Shown here: piece by piece, positions 15,542 through 23,538 of the stretch
Layout: each line of letters opens with the position of its first letter
How positions within the stretch are numbered: position 1 is the first letter of the stretch
NCBI GenBank assembly: GCA_016342645.1
Contig: JAEINX010000035.1
Location: forward strand, 1-36,119
Length of the DNA stretch: 36,119 nt
Reading direction: 5' to 3'
From: Bacteroidales bacterium
GTDB taxonomy: Bacteria; Bacteroidota; Bacteroidia; Bacteroidales; JAEINX01
Made by a program: the position numbers and the translations under genes
Notes under the pieces: model-generated
Told to the model about the DNA's origin: nothing
Seen by the model: the letters and a program-made list of their open reading frames with translations, nothing else
Databases searched by the model: none

Positions 15542-17782
15542 TTATTTATTTGTTGGACTATATATTTTATTAACATTTCTGTATCCTTGATTATCCTGAA
15601 ACCAATCAGGATATGATGCACCTGAACTTTCAGCCCATTCAATAAAATGTAGGTAAGCTTCCGATATTTCAATTAATTCATAGGGATAATCAAAAGATTC
15701 GGTTATATTTATTGCCCAGGGTAGATTATTTATAGTTTTAAAATATTTTCCTGTTCCGGGTTGTGTATCATCTTCCCAAGTCTGATAATATGAAGCATCA
15801 GCCAGATCGGTTGGTTCGTAATCAGGTAGGTGTAATTCTCTTCCTCTTGTTTGTTCGATGAAAATAAACGGATTATAATCAGAAATTGCAAAATCTGCTT
15901 CTGAATACGTTCCGGTTGGTATCATTTTAATAGTAACAGTATCAGATTCCACGTAAGGTTGAGTAGCTTCTGTATTAACTCCTGTTCCAATTCCCGGATG
16001 AGACAAAATATTAAAAGCATCATCAAAAACAATTATTGTTGGGTAAGTTTGACCTGTTTCAAGACCGTTTGCATTGATATTTACAATATTCCCACTTATA
16101 TTATAATCTTCAACAAATAAGTTGTTTATCAATGAAGAATTTGCATTCGGTAGGTTAAAACCAAAACCATTATGGAAAAATGCTCCAATTGCGTTCACAC
16201 CAAACCTTCCAAAAATTTCAACTACCTCATTTGAAGCGTTTGTTACAGTTTGAAATTGATAATCAACAACTAAATCGTTGAAGTCGTAATCGCCTCTAAC
16301 TGGCCATAAATCTTCAAAAGCAAGTGTCCCAAAACCTGCTGCGGGCCAGAAAATATCAAAAGCTCTGTCAGGATCGTTTGGATAATCGTCTTCATCATCA
16401 GGAACTCCATCGTTATCTGTATCTGTTACCAAAACAATAAATTCATAAGCACCCATATCAACAGATCCATTAGTAATTCTTGGATTTCCATCCAAATCGG
16501 TTGCAGTATTCATCCATGCTTCCAATAATCCAATATCAATACAAGGTGAGTTTGCTTGGAAATGATAGTCTTCAACTCCCGGTATAATACTTACGAAAAA
16601 AGGATCGCTCGTAATATTGTTTGTTCCGGTAGGTAAAGCAGGTGTTGAACAAGAATTATTATAAATATATCCTGATCCTGAAACCTCCCAGTTAGAGCCA
16701 TTATTAAAATAGATTATTGTGTTAATAACTATGCTGTTATTTCTTGTTCTGATTCCGGCTCCATTTGGTGCGGTATTATTTGTAATTATACAACTTTGAA
16801 TAAGTCCTGCATTCCAAATATTTATTCCTCCGCCATATTTCATTGAAACGTTTTCAGTAATGAGGCAATTTCTTACAATACCTCCATTTAAACACCTTAC
16901 ACCTCCTCCGTAACCGTTATTTGAGTTGTTATCAGCCGAATTATTTTTTATAATGCAGTCTTGGACAAGTCCACCATTATCAATAGCAATTCCACCACCA
17001 TCTCTGGCTTGACAATATGTGATTTTACAATTTTGTACAGCACCATTAGAAACAATATTAACTCCACCACCAAATCCTGATGGATTATATCCTTTAGTAA
17101 TTGTAAATCCGTCAACCACTGCATCTATATGATCCATGTAAATACATCTTACATTATTATTTCCATCAATTATCGAATTGTTAATACCATTTATACTTTG
17201 CAATGTAATTGCTTTTTGAATTTGAATTTGATTAGTTAAAACATAGGTCCCATTATCAACAAGAATAAGGTCGTTATCAACACAAATATCAATTGCACTT
17301 TGAATATCATTGGCGGCAGTAGCCAAACTTGTAAATGGCGGAGTATGATTTCCTGTTGGTGATACGTATCTTGTAATATTTGTAAAATTATTACTTGACT
17401 TTGTGGTTGCAAATATTACTTCGACAGTTTCTCCGTTAATTTCCACCACTTTATTATTTATTAAAACTGATGTTAAATAATATGGAAGGTTAATTTTTAT
17501 GGAATATTTCTGAGAATTATTCAGGATTGTCCCTTTATGGTAAACAACTGATTTATCAATGGAAGTAATTGAAATAATTTCATCAGGAACATTACTTATA
17601 TTAAAGCTAATATCCCGTGATGTTTTCCAATTAAAGTTATTGTGAACTTTTAATTCAAAAATAGAATTGGCAGATTGATTTGGGCTGTTTTGGCTTTCTT
17701 CTGCATCATAATAATTCTTTTTACATGCTGCTAGCACAAAGATAAGAGCAAATAAAGTATAAATTAATTTTTTTGTTTTCAT
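15542..17782 (-). CDS. LruC-domain lipoprotein 2 with right-handed beta-helix
   Basis: A 746-residue lipoprotein. I chose ATG 17782 because it gives a compact signal, MKTKKLIYTLFALIFVLAAC, with a perfect LAAC lipobox (Cys20); a longer in-frame start at 17851 would put an unlikely 23 residues before it. Residues ~41-125 are the N-terminal beta-rich domain shared with genes 3 and 4 (F-N-W-K, SIDKSVVYHKG). About 137-449 is a right-handed parallel beta-helix: it begins RYVSPTGNHTPPF, has repeated GGG(I/V) turns (GFGGGVNI, DGGGIAI, YGGGVRC, YGGGINI), and ends in the usual DLDGNPRITNGSVDMGAYEF. Then come the acidic DTDNDGVPDDEDDYP repeat (~454-468) and the LruC domain. Beta-helices often bind or cleave polysaccharide, but no catalytic residues can be named. 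It may be cotranscribed with gene 1. Confidence 0.9.
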   Translation of the reverse strand: MKTKKLIYTLFALIFVLAACKKNYYDAEESQNSPNQSANSIFELKVHNNFNWKTSRDISFNISNVPDEIISITSIDKSVVYHKGTILNNSQKYSIKINLPYYLTSVLINNKVVEINGETVEVIFATTKSSNNFTNITRYVSPTGNHTPPFTSLATAANDIQSAIDICVDNDLILVDNGTYVLTNQIQIQKAITLQSINGINNSIIDGNNNVRCIYMDHIDAVVDGFTITKGYNPSGFGGGVNIVSNGAVQNCKITYCQARDGGGIAIDNGGLVQDCIIKNNSADNNSNNGYGGGVRCLNGGIVRNCLITENVSMKYGGGINIWNAGLIQSCIITNNTAPNGAGIRTRNNSIVINTIIYFNNGSNWEVSGSGYIYNNSCSTPALPTGTNNITSDPFFVSIIPGVEDYHFQANSPCIDIGLLEAWMNTATDLDGNPRITNGSVDMGAYEFIVLVTDTDNDGVPDDEDDYPNDPDRAFDIFWPAAGFGTLAFEDLWPVRGDYDFNDLVVDYQFQTVTNASNEVVEIFGRFGVNAIGAFFHNGFGFNLPNANSSLINNLFVEDYNISGNIVNINANGLETGQTYPTIIVFDDAFNILSHPGIGTGVNTEATQPYVESDTVTIKMIPTGTYSEADFAISDYNPFIFIEQTRGRELHLPDYEPTDLADASYYQTWEDDTQPGTGKYFKTINNLPWAINITESFDYPYELIEISEAYLHFIEWAESSGASYPDWFQDNQGYRNVNKIYSPTNK

Positions 17783-17911
17783 GGCAGTAATTTTTATTTT
17801 CTTTTCTAATGCCATTATTAAACCAAAAAACCAAAAACTTATAAAGGGCATAATTGCAGCAATATACGCAAATATTAAAATTCCAATTTGTCTAATACTG
17901 GGAAATTAAGT

Positions 17912-17953
17912 CCAAAAAAAAGAATACCCGAACATTATATTCGGGTATTCTTT
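17912..17953 (-). terminator. Rho-independent terminator of LruC gene 3
   Basis: A perfect 14-base stem (17919-17932 with 17940-17953) around a 7-base loop reads AAAGAATACCCGAA and its complement. On the minus strand it is followed by a run of eight T (17914-17921 region). It lies about 30 bases past the stop of gene 3. The same stem in diverged form follows gene 4, so the terminator was duplicated with the gene. Confidence 0.9.
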
Positions 17954-17983
17954 ATAAAAATTGTAAATTATGAAAAACTCAGA

Positions 17984-20368
17984 TTAAGGATGAGAATAAA
18001 TATTTGCTTCGTTTCTATAACCAGGAAGATCCTGATACCAATTTACATAATTTGCTCCATTACTTTCAACCCATTCCTGGAAATGATTATATGCGGTTGT
18101 TATATCTGCATATTCAAATGGATATGCAAAAGATTGAGGAATATGAATCCCCCATGGTAAATCAGTTGCTGTTTTAAAATAAATTCCACTACCGGGATCT
18201 GTAGCATCTAAATATGTTCCGTAAAATAGAATGTTAATTAGATCAGTGGGTTCGTAATCAGGTAAATGTAATTCACGTCCTCGTTCCTGATTAATAATAA
18301 TAAAAGGATTAAATGTTGATAATGCAAAATCTGCTGCAGTATATGTTAATGGTGTCGGTACCATTTTAATAGTAGTTGAAACCGGAGTAATATACCAAGA
18401 ACTTCGTAAAGTATTAACTAAGTTTGTAAAATTAAAACTTTGATCCCATACAATAACTGTTGGATCGGATTGTCCTATTTCAAGGCCATCTCCGTTTAGG
18501 TTTATAAAACCTCCAACGATATCATATCCTGTTACTGTAAGGTTATTAATTAAAGAAGCATTTGCATTGGGAAGACTAAATCCGAAAGAATTATTATGGC
18601 CTGCACCAAGAGCTTTAACGATAAAATCACCAAAAACTTCAACAACCTCATTGCTTGCATTTGTTACGGTTTGAAAACGATAATCAATAACAACATCATT
18701 AAAATCATAATCTCCGGTATGAGTCCATAGATCTTCATAAGCTAAAGTTGCATACCCTATTGTTGGGAAATAAGTATCATATGCTCTTAAAGGATCGAAG
18801 GGATAATCATCGTCTCCATCAGGTACTCCATCAAGATCGGAATCAAGTAATGGAGTGAAAACGCAGAAAATAGAAGTACCATAACCCATGTTTCCGTGGT
18901 CCGAATAAGAAACAACCATGTGAGTGGCATCTAATGTTGTTGTTGTAACAGAATTTGTGAAGGCAGCATTAAAAACATCATCAGAATCCCATTGAATAAC
19001 ATTACCGGTAACCGCACCACCTCCAACAGTACCGAAGTCAAGATTACCAGCATCTCTATATGCAACAATAAAATTATCGGCATCCATAGCTGTGATAGAT
19101 GGATCAAAACTTATGGCATTATTAAATACGTATTCCGATCCCCATGTAATCACAGTTCCGGCAACATCTCCTATCATTGCAGTTCCATTATCAAAATTTC
19201 CCACATCTCTGAAAGCGACAACAATTTTATTTGAGTTTAAAGTTCCAAGAGATGGATTTGCTGTAATTGCAGAATTAAAAACAACTTCTGAACCAAAACT
19301 AATCACATTCCCAGCTACTGTAGCGGCTATTGAAGTTCCGAATTGACCGTTACCATTATCGCGATAACTTAAAACAAATGAGCTTGGACTAAGAGTGGTA
19401 GAAGTAATTTCAGGTGTGTTTCCACTATTAAATATATTTTCCGGTCCCCAGGCAATGTTGTTCCCCGTAACAACACCAACTAAGGCCGTTCCGGCGTAAG
19501 AATTTCCAATATCCCTAAAAGCAAAGACAAAATGAGTAGCATCAAGGGTTGTAGAGGCATTATAATCAACACCGGCCGACCACAAGTGCAATGGTAAGGT
19601 GTATTCTGCACCCCAACTAATAGAATTTCCACTTACAGTACCAACTATTGCTGTCCCATATTGAGAATTACCAAAATCACTATAAGTTACCACAAAGTGA
19701 GTGGCATCTAATGATACAGCAGATATACTTGCAGTTCCTGCAGGATTAAAAACAAATTCTGCACTCCATGTTATTGTGTTTCCGACAATAGTACCAATCA
19801 CAGCAGTTCCGTAACTTGAATTCCAGTTATCACGGTATGCAACAATAAAATGAGTAGCATCAAGAGTTGCTGAGGAAAGGTCATAGCTTAGAGCTGAATT
19901 AAAAACATATTCCGCACTAAAAGTAACTCCTTTTGTATCAGTAGAATTTTTTAATGAATTATAATGATCTGCTAATTCTTTTGAAGTGATGTTTTTTGCT
20001 TTTTCACCATTTGTTCCGCTGATATTATATATTTCATTGTTTACTAAAATTTTATCAACGTAATCAGGAATTGTAACTTTAATATTATATTGGTCTTGCC
20101 CTGCAGTATAATTTTCTTTATGATAAACAATGCTTCTATCCAATGATGTTACTTTTAAAGTTCCAATTATTGGATTTTCAATTAAAATTGATATTTCATG
20201 TGCTAATTTCCAATCAAATCCATTTGGAACATTTAGATCCGCCATACTAGAAACTTTAGGATTATCAATTGGTATATCAATTGCATTATTATCTATTTGT
20301 GTTTTTTTGCATTCAGTTAATGATAATATGATTATTAACGATATGAATGCGAAAAGTATTTTTTTCAT
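17984..20368 (-). CDS. LruC-domain lipoprotein 3 with seven-repeat propeller-like middle
   Basis: Start 20368 is preferred over the in-frame ATG at 20407 because it gives a normal lipoprotein signal, MKKILFAFISLIIILSLTEC (Cys20; the -1 Glu is unusual). The product is 794 residues. Residues ~45-125 are the N-terminal beta-rich domain (NGFDWKLAHEISILI, LDRSIVYHKENY). Residues ~152-507 are seven tandem units of 47-55 residues with core LDATHF(I/V)VAYRDxGN and YGTA(I/V)xGTVxGN; seven units suit a seven-bladed beta-propeller. The acidic repeat DSDLDGVPDGDDDYP then leads into the LruC domain with DYDFNDVVIDYRFQ and REL HLPDYEPTDL-like motifs. It is a close paralogue of gene 4 throughout. A strong terminator follows. 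A binding rather than enzymatic role is likely; the ligand is unknown. Confidence 0.9.
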   Translation of the reverse strand: MKKILFAFISLIIILSLTECKKTQIDNNAIDIPIDNPKVSSMADLNVPNGFDWKLAHEISILIENPIIGTLKVTSLDRSIVYHKENYTAGQDQYNIKVTIPDYVDKILVNNEIYNISGTNGEKAKNITSKELADHYNSLKNSTDTKGVTFSAEYVFNSALSYDLSSATLDATHFIVAYRDNWNSSYGTAVIGTIVGNTITWSAEFVFNPAGTASISAVSLDATHFVVTYSDFGNSQYGTAIVGTVSGNSISWGAEYTLPLHLWSAGVDYNASTTLDATHFVFAFRDIGNSYAGTALVGVVTGNNIAWGPENIFNSGNTPEITSTTLSPSSFVLSYRDNGNGQFGTSIAATVAGNVISFGSEVVFNSAITANPSLGTLNSNKIVVAFRDVGNFDNGTAMIGDVAGTVITWGSEYVFNNAISFDPSITAMDADNFIVAYRDAGNLDFGTVGGGAVTGNVIQWDSDDVFNAAFTNSVTTTTLDATHMVVSYSDHGNMGYGTSIFCVFTPLLDSDLDGVPDGDDDYPFDPLRAYDTYFPTIGYATLAYEDLWTHTGDYDFNDVVIDYRFQTVTNASNEVVEVFGDFIVKALGAGHNNSFGFSLPNANASLINNLTVTGYDIVGGFINLNGDGLEIGQSDPTVIVWDQSFNFTNLVNTLRSSWYITPVSTTIKMVPTPLTYTAADFALSTFNPFIIINQERGRELHLPDYEPTDLINILFYGTYLDATDPGSGIYFKTATDLPWGIHIPQSFAYPFEYADITTAYNHFQEWVESNGANYVNWYQDLPGYRNEANIYSHP
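18848..19915 (-). repeat. Seven tandem ~51-residue repeats in LruC gene 3
   Basis: Seven consecutive units of 50, 51, 55, 51, 51, 51 and 47 residues (356 in total). The pattern is (G/S)xE(Y/F)VFN, a variable stretch, then L(D/N)(A/S)xxFVV(A/S)YRD, then G(N)xxxGTxxxGxVxGNxIxW. The third unit has a four-residue insertion and the last lacks the GNxIxW strand, as expected where a propeller closes. Units at the same index in gene 4 resemble each other more than neighbouring units do. Confidence 0.85.
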
Positions 20369-20540
20369 TTTATGAGTTTTTTTAGTGTTTAACAACAATT
20401 TTTTCAATTAAATGTTTACATACAATTGTTAATTGAGTCAAAAATTGAACCATATTTTATATATTTTTGGTTTACAATTTATTATAATTTTAATATTGTT
20501 AATAAATTCCATAACTTGAATTATTATTTCTTTTTTTTGG
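20369..20540 (-). promoter_or_regulatory. Leader of LruC gene 3, paralogous to the gene 4 leader
   Basis: On the plus strand CAAAAATTGAACCAT (from 20439) matches CAAAAATTAAACCAT (from 23290) at 14 of 15 bases. A second shared block, AAATTCCAT followed by TTGTAATT/TTGAATTATT and a T-rich run, lies about 55 bases further. Read on the minus strand both leaders hold TTTTTGA followed by ATGTAAA. This is probably the duplicated promoter/5' UTR; exact boundaries are not fixed. Confidence 0.5.
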
Positions 20541-20626
20541 AAAATACCATCAATTTTAAAAATCCATTTGCAAATGTAATTGAAATTTTTAGGAAAACAA
20601 AGGAAAATCAAAAATTTAACAATTTT

Positions 20627-20761
20627 TTACCATTTTTTCCTGATTGCAATAATAACATTTCTATTCGTGGTGCAAAATCCTGAAGTATATGGTCGTAATC
20701 AATAATATAGAATGTTTATAATTTCGGGGTCAATTTGAAGTTTGGAGATCATTTGATATGA
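20627..20761 (-). pseudogene. Remnant of the 3' end of a second TonB-dependent receptor
   Basis: Read on the minus strand from 20761, 45 codons align without a gap to the last 45 codons of the intact receptor at 23539-25947, including the terminal stop. Shared stretches include SYQM, LQI, NIL, RPY-S-G-C, RN-II and the final R-K. About 24 of 44 residues are identical. Codon 21 is TGA where the intact gene has Arg. The remnant begins two bases after the terminator of LruC gene 4 and ends 258 bases before the gene 3 start, the same relative place the intact receptor holds before gene 4. This marks a deleted second receptor in a duplicated receptor-lipoprotein unit. Confidence 0.85.
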
Positions 20762-20763
20762 GA

Positions 20764-20807
20764 CAAAAAAAAGAATACCCGAAAATGTAAATCGGGCGAT
20801 TCTTTTA
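20764..20807 (-). terminator. Terminator of LruC gene 4
   Basis: AAAGAATACCCGA (from 20770) pairs with TCGGGCGATTCTTT (to 20805) with one bulge, around a 9-base loop, and is followed on the minus strand by a run of eight T. The stem matches that behind gene 3. It lies about 30 bases past the gene 4 stop. Confidence 0.85.
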
Positions 20808-20837
20808 ATATGGTTTTTAGGTTTTAAGGAATTCAAA

Positions 20838-23210
20838 TTATGGGAATGTATAAATATTCGCAACATTTCTGTATCCCGGTTCATCCTGATACCAGTTTGT
20901 ATAACTTACTCCACCGCTTTCTGCCCATGCTTGAAAATGAGTAAAGGCAGTTGTTATGTCGGCATATTCATAGGGATAAGCAAAAGATTCGGGAAGGTTT
21001 ATTGCCCACGGTAAATTATTTACAGTTTTAAAATATTTTCCAATTCCGGGTTGAGTGTCGTCTTCCCAAGTTTGATAATAAGAAATATTAATCAAATCGC
21101 TTGGTTCATAATCCGGTAAATGCAATTCACGGCCACGGGTTTGAGCAATTATAATAAACGGATTAAATGTTGATAAAGCAAAATCCGCTTCGGTGTAAGT
21201 TGCTGAGGGAACCATTTTTATTGTAGTTGTTACGGGTGTTGAATACCATGAATTTCTTAAAGTATTAACTAAATTAGTAAAACCAAGACTTTGATCGAAT
21301 ACAATAATTGTCGGGTGGGTTTGTCCGGTTTCAAGGCCATCTCCATTTAAAGTTACCAAACTCCCTTTTATGTCATATCCGGTTACGGTTAGATTATTAA
21401 ATAAAGTGGGATTTGCATTTGGCAAATTAAATCCAAATGAATTATTATTACCGGCACCGAGTGCTTTTGTAATAAAAACACCAAATACCTCAACAACTTC
21501 ATTACTTGCATTTGTTACTGTTTGAAAACGATAATCTTCAACAAGGTCATTAAAATCGTAATCGCCGGTTGATGTCCAAATATCCTCAAAAGCTAATGTG
21601 CCGTAACCTGCAGCCGGAAAATAATTATCATAAGCTCTTAATGGATCATTAGGGTAATCATCGTCCCCATCAGGCACTCCATCCAAATCAGTATCAATCC
21701 ATGGGGTGAAACTACAGGCAATAGATGTTCCATAATAGGAATTTCCATTGTCGGTATATGAAATTATTAGATTGGTTGGATCTAAAGTTGTGGCAGTAAC
21801 ATACTCTGTAAAAGCAGAATTAAAGACATCTGTAGATACCCATGAAATTACATTGCCTGATACTGAAGCACTCCTTACCGTTCCAAAGCTATTATTACTT
21901 CCATCTTGATATGAAACAATAAAATTATCGGCGTCCATTGTGGTTGCAGAAATATAGTAAGTTGTTGCATTGTTAAAAGTGTATTTCGGCCCATATGTAA
22001 TTGTTGTTCCTGCAATATTGCCGATCATTGCTGCACCAAAGTTAGGATTTCCATCCCTAAAAGCAACAACAATTTTATTTGAATTTAAGGTTGTTAAAGA
22101 TGGTTTTCGTGTAATTATAGAATTAAAAACATATTCAGGCCCAAAACTGATTGTATTTAATGCTACTGATCCTGCGATTGAGGTTCCGGAATTTAAATTT
22201 CCACCATCCCTGTATGCTAAAACAAAAGCGACTGATCCAAGACGAGTTGAAGTAATATCAAATGTCATTGCAGGATTAAATACATACTCATTACCCCACA
22301 AAACTATATCTCCTGAAACTAAACCGATTATAGCTGTTCCAAATGATGAATTTCCGATATCGCGATAGGCCACAACAAAATGAGATGCATCAAGTTGGGA
22401 GGTAGCAATATTATCTATTCCGATTGACCATGCTTCTAAGGGCAACATTCTCTCAGGTCCCCAGCTAATATTATTACCACTAATCGTCCCGACAATTGAT
22501 GTGCCATATTGAGAATTACCATGGTCACTATAAGTAACAACAAAGTGGGTTGCATCTAAAGCAATAGCAGAAACATATCTGGTACTTGCATTATTAAAAA
22601 CAAATTCTGAACTCCATGTGATTGTATTTCCTACAATAGTCCCAATTACGGCTGTTCCGGTGTAAACATTCCAGGTATCACCATAGGCAACAATAAAATG
22701 AGTTGCATCAAGAGGAGCAGCAGAAATATCATATGTTTCCCCTGAATTGAATACAAATTCTGAACCGAAACTAAGACCTTTTGCTTCAGTTGAATTTTTT
22801 AATGAATTAAAATGCTCAGCTAATTCTTTTGAGGTAATATTTTTTGCTTTTTCAGCATTTGTACCATTAATATTATAAATTTCGTTGTTCACTAAAATTT
22901 TATCAACATAATCAGGAATTGTAACTTTAATATTATATTGATCTTGTCCCCCTGAATAGTTCTCTTTATGAAATATAATCTTCCCATCTAATGATGTGAT
23001 TTTCAATGTCCCTACTTGTGGGTTATCAACTAATATTGATATTTCGTGTGATAATTTCCAATCAAATTCATTAGAAACATTTAGTTCCGACATACTCAAT
23101 GCTATCTGATTATTGTCGGGATTAGAATTATTTTCTATTTGTTTTTTGTTGCATCCGATAATTAATAGAATAATGGCTAAAAATAATAAATGTTTTTTTA
23201 AATTTTTCAT
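20838..23210 (-). CDS. LruC-domain lipoprotein 4 with seven-repeat propeller-like middle
   Basis: A 790-residue lipoprotein with signal MKNLKKHLLFLAIILLIIGC (lipobox IIGC, Cys20) followed by NKKQIENN. Residues ~40-125 are the N-terminal beta-rich domain (NEFDWKLSHEISILV). Residues 149-504 are seven tandem units of 47-55 residues, the same number, lengths and order as in gene 3. DTDLDGVPDGDDDYP (~506-520) is followed by the LruC/DUF4842-type domain with DYDFNDLVEDYRFQ and RELHLPDYEPSDL. It lies directly downstream of the TonB-dependent receptor on the same strand (328 bases apart), the likely ancestral order. The LruC name comes from a Leptospira lipoprotein antigen; no biochemical role of the domain is firmly established. 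I infer a surface-exposed binding protein partnered with the receptor. Confidence 0.9.
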   Translation of the reverse strand: MKNLKKHLLFLAIILLIIGCNKKQIENNSNPDNNQIALSMSELNVSNEFDWKLSHEISILVDNPQVGTLKITSLDGKIIFHKENYSGGQDQYNIKVTIPDYVDKILVNNEIYNINGTNAEKAKNITSKELAEHFNSLKNSTEAKGLSFGSEFVFNSGETYDISAAPLDATHFIVAYGDTWNVYTGTAVIGTIVGNTITWSSEFVFNNASTRYVSAIALDATHFVVTYSDHGNSQYGTSIVGTISGNNISWGPERMLPLEAWSIGIDNIATSQLDASHFVVAYRDIGNSSFGTAIIGLVSGDIVLWGNEYVFNPAMTFDITSTRLGSVAFVLAYRDGGNLNSGTSIAGSVALNTISFGPEYVFNSIITRKPSLTTLNSNKIVVAFRDGNPNFGAAMIGNIAGTTITYGPKYTFNNATTYYISATTMDADNFIVSYQDGSNNSFGTVRSASVSGNVISWVSTDVFNSAFTEYVTATTLDPTNLIISYTDNGNSYYGTSIACSFTPWIDTDLDGVPDGDDDYPNDPLRAYDNYFPAAGYGTLAFEDIWTSTGDYDFNDLVEDYRFQTVTNASNEVVEVFGVFITKALGAGNNNSFGFNLPNANPTLFNNLTVTGYDIKGSLVTLNGDGLETGQTHPTIIVFDQSLGFTNLVNTLRNSWYSTPVTTTIKMVPSATYTEADFALSTFNPFIIIAQTRGRELHLPDYEPSDLINISYYQTWEDDTQPGIGKYFKTVNNLPWAINLPESFAYPYEYADITTAFTHFQAWAESGGVSYTNWYQDEPGYRNVANIYTFP
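21699..22766 (-). repeat. Seven tandem ~51-residue repeats in LruC gene 4
   Basis: Units of 51, 51, 55, 51, 50, 51 and 47 residues (356 in total, as in gene 3). The core is L(D/N)xxxFVVAYRDxGN then GTxIxGxVxGNxIxW. The third unit again carries the insertion with ERMLPLEAW. The identical register in both genes shows that the repeat array predates the gene duplication. Confidence 0.85.
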
Positions 23211-23538
23211 GATGTTGTTTTTTTTAGATTTTACTAATAAGTCAATATAGTTTTTAAATAATTTAAGCTTTACATCAAGTTTTATTTCTCAAAAATTAAA
23301 CCATAATTTTTATCCACATGATTTACAGTTAATGGTAAATTTTTTATTGATGAAAAATTCCATTATTTGTAATTCTTTTTTTAATTAAGTTTGTTAATAT
23401 AATCAATTCAAAATAATTCTTCCTCAAAAATATTAAAAATTTTAAACAAAAAATATTGGAAAATTTAAAGATTTTGGAATCTTAAAATTTATAGTAAGTT
23501 AAGAAAAGGAATTGTCTCAGGAATAAAGCAATTATTCA
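23211..23538 (-). promoter_or_regulatory. Receptor-to-LruC4 spacer with paralogous leader
   Basis: A 328-base A/T-rich gap without a gene. The half nearest gene 4 shares blocks with the gene 3 leader (see 20369-20540). It also holds an ATTTAC-N8-GTAAAT inverted repeat on the minus strand near 23320-23340, which could be an operator but is not clearly kept in gene 3. No strong terminator is seen after the receptor, so partial read-through into gene 4 is possible. Confidence 0.45.

Noticed and set aside
20699..20884. A 61-residue minus-strand ORF between LruC genes 3 and 4
   Set aside because: As a gene it is spurious: it runs from the end of gene 4 through the terminator into the receptor remnant. 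Its tail revealed the remnant, reported as a pseudogene.
21970..22368. A 132-residue plus-strand frame inside LruC gene 4
   Set aside because: It is antisense to the seven-repeat domain and its repetitive look simply mirrors those repeats.
18848..22766. CRISPR-like or non-coding repeat array
   Set aside because: The period is about 153 bases, in frame with protein repeats, and diverged; there are no short identical repeats with unique spacers.
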